Shown piece after piece: positions 6,747 to 7,141 of a stretch of DNA of 7,141 nt. The translations under genes were made by a program, and so were the position numbers. This DNA comes from Vicinamibacteria bacterium (lineage in GTDB: Bacteria; Acidobacteriota; Vicinamibacteria; Vicinamibacterales; UBA2999). The DNA is taken from positions 1-7,141 of the forward strand of contig JAICQE010000199.1 in assembly GCA_025938035.1 (NCBI GenBank). The letters run 5' to 3'. The notes under the pieces are model-generated. The model was not told the DNA's origin. It saw only the letters and a list, made by a program, of their open reading frames with translations, and did not search any database. Position 1 is the first letter of the stretch. Each line of letters starts with the position of its first letter.

Positions 6747-7096
6747 TGTGCTCCCCGTGACGGTTCAGGTGATGACGCCGGCGGCTCGTCGATCTTCAGG
6801 TATTCGGCGAGCTGCGCTTCCAGAAGTGCGCGGGCGGCGCCGACGTCGGCGGCCGCGAGGCGGTCGATCACCACGTGTCTCGTGGCAGGAGGTATGACCG
6901 GGCCGTCAGCCACCGGATTGTAGAAGCGCCCGAGCTCGAGCAGCAGACGCTTCACGCGCGGCGTGTCGTCCAGATGCGCCAGTGCCTCGCGCATCATCCG
7001 CACCTCGTCGTCTTCCCGCTTTCGAAGCCTGCCGCGGCGGAACACGAGCCGTTCACCCGCGTCTTCGTCGCGCCGGCAGGAAGGGGGCTCGTTCAT
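6743..7096 (-). CDS. Unrecognised 117-residue protein at the head of the formate dehydrogenase operon
   Basis: I do not recognise this protein. It is soluble, charged and mostly helical. Residues 15-45 are rich in Arg, Asp and Glu, followed by a helix PRVKRLLLELGRFYNP (46-61), a Pro-rich turn GPVIPP (65-70) and a long helix from about 72 to 101. The tail is rich in Pro, Ser and Glu. The last helix pattern (RHVVIDRL, then ADVGAARALLEAQL) faintly recalls the final helices of FCD-type ligand-binding domains, but there is no DNA-binding domain, so I do not call it a regulator. The frame is open to an ATG at 7135; I prefer ATG 7096 because a promoter-like element lies between the two and the extra 13 residues look like leader sequence. 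No Shine-Dalgarno sequence precedes either start. The gene overlaps the next by GTGA, so the two small proteins are probably made together. Confidence 0.72.
   Translation of the reverse strand: MNEPPSCRRDEDAGERLVFRRGRLRKREDDEVRMMREALAHLDDTPRVKRLLLELGRFYNPVADGPVIPPATRHVVIDRLAAADVGAARALLEAQLAEYLKIDEPPASSPEPSRGAQ
6751..6756 (-). promoter_or_regulatory. Ribosome binding site for the 94-residue gene (supports a GTG start)
   Basis: The minus strand reads GGGGAG, 4 bases before GTG 6746, within the last codons of the preceding gene. With the GTGA overlap it supports a GTG start and coupled translation. Confidence 0.5.
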
Positions 7097-7103
7097 CGGC
7101 GGG

Positions 7104-7130
7104 ATTGTATCGTGGGATGCCAGTTGTGAA
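7104..7130 (-). promoter_or_regulatory. Candidate operon promoter, possibly giving a leaderless message
   Basis: On the minus strand TTCACA (7130-7125) and TACAAT (7109-7104) are separated by 15 bases. Each differs from the TTGACA and TATAAT consensus at one position. Only 7 bases separate TACAAT from ATG 7096, so transcription would begin at or very near the start codon. That agrees with the absence of a Shine-Dalgarno sequence there. The 15-base spacer is short, and sequence beyond 7141 is not visible, so another promoter further upstream is possible. Confidence 0.4.
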
Positions 7131-7141
7131 ATCATTCGGGC

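Noticed and set aside
6743..7096. The 117-residue protein as a GntR/FCD-type regulator or the formate dehydrogenase delta subunit FdsD
   Set aside because: Only the last helix resembles FCD proteins and there is no winged-helix domain; FdsD belongs with soluble NAD-linked enzymes and I see none of its sequence features.

Overview
This is a GC-rich bacterial window in which every supported gene lies on the minus strand, so transcription runs from right to left. The core is an operon for a respiratory, membrane-bound formate dehydrogenase of the FdnG/FdoG type. GC-rich sequence, frequent GTG starts, tightly packed genes and a secreted protein of a kind I associate with Acidobacteriota together suggest a soil-type Acidobacteriota or similar phylum. 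This placement is inference: the window has no rRNA or other phylogenetic marker.

Layout in transcription order. A 117-residue protein (7096-6743) and a 94-residue protein (6746-6462), neither recognised, open the run and overlap by GTGA. A 1033-residue Tat-exported molybdenum/tungsten catalytic subunit (6454-3353) follows after 7 bases. After 3 more bases comes a 265-residue ferredoxin-like subunit with 16 cysteines and a C-terminal membrane anchor (3349-2552). A 316-residue NrfD-family integral membrane subunit (2535-1585) is next, overlapping by ATGA with a 282-residue FdhE-type maturation factor (1588-740). After a 92-base gap a secreted protein begins at a GTG at 647 and runs off the left edge.

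How it fits together. The catalytic subunit should oxidise formate to CO2 on the outer face of the cytoplasmic membrane. Electrons would pass through one [4Fe-4S] cluster in it and four in the beta subunit to the quinone pool. The membrane subunit is not the haem b protein FdnI found in Escherichia coli but a haem-free NrfD/PsrC-type protein, so the enzyme is an FdnGH catalytic module on a different quinone-reactive anchor. The active-site residue is cysteine (TGC codon), so no selenocysteine machinery is needed. FdhE would support assembly of the exported enzyme. The two small leading proteins are the least explained part and the best candidates for something undescribed.

I found no tRNA, rRNA, CRISPR array, insertion sequence or convincing terminator. 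The long plus-strand open frames are GC-driven shadows of the minus-strand genes.
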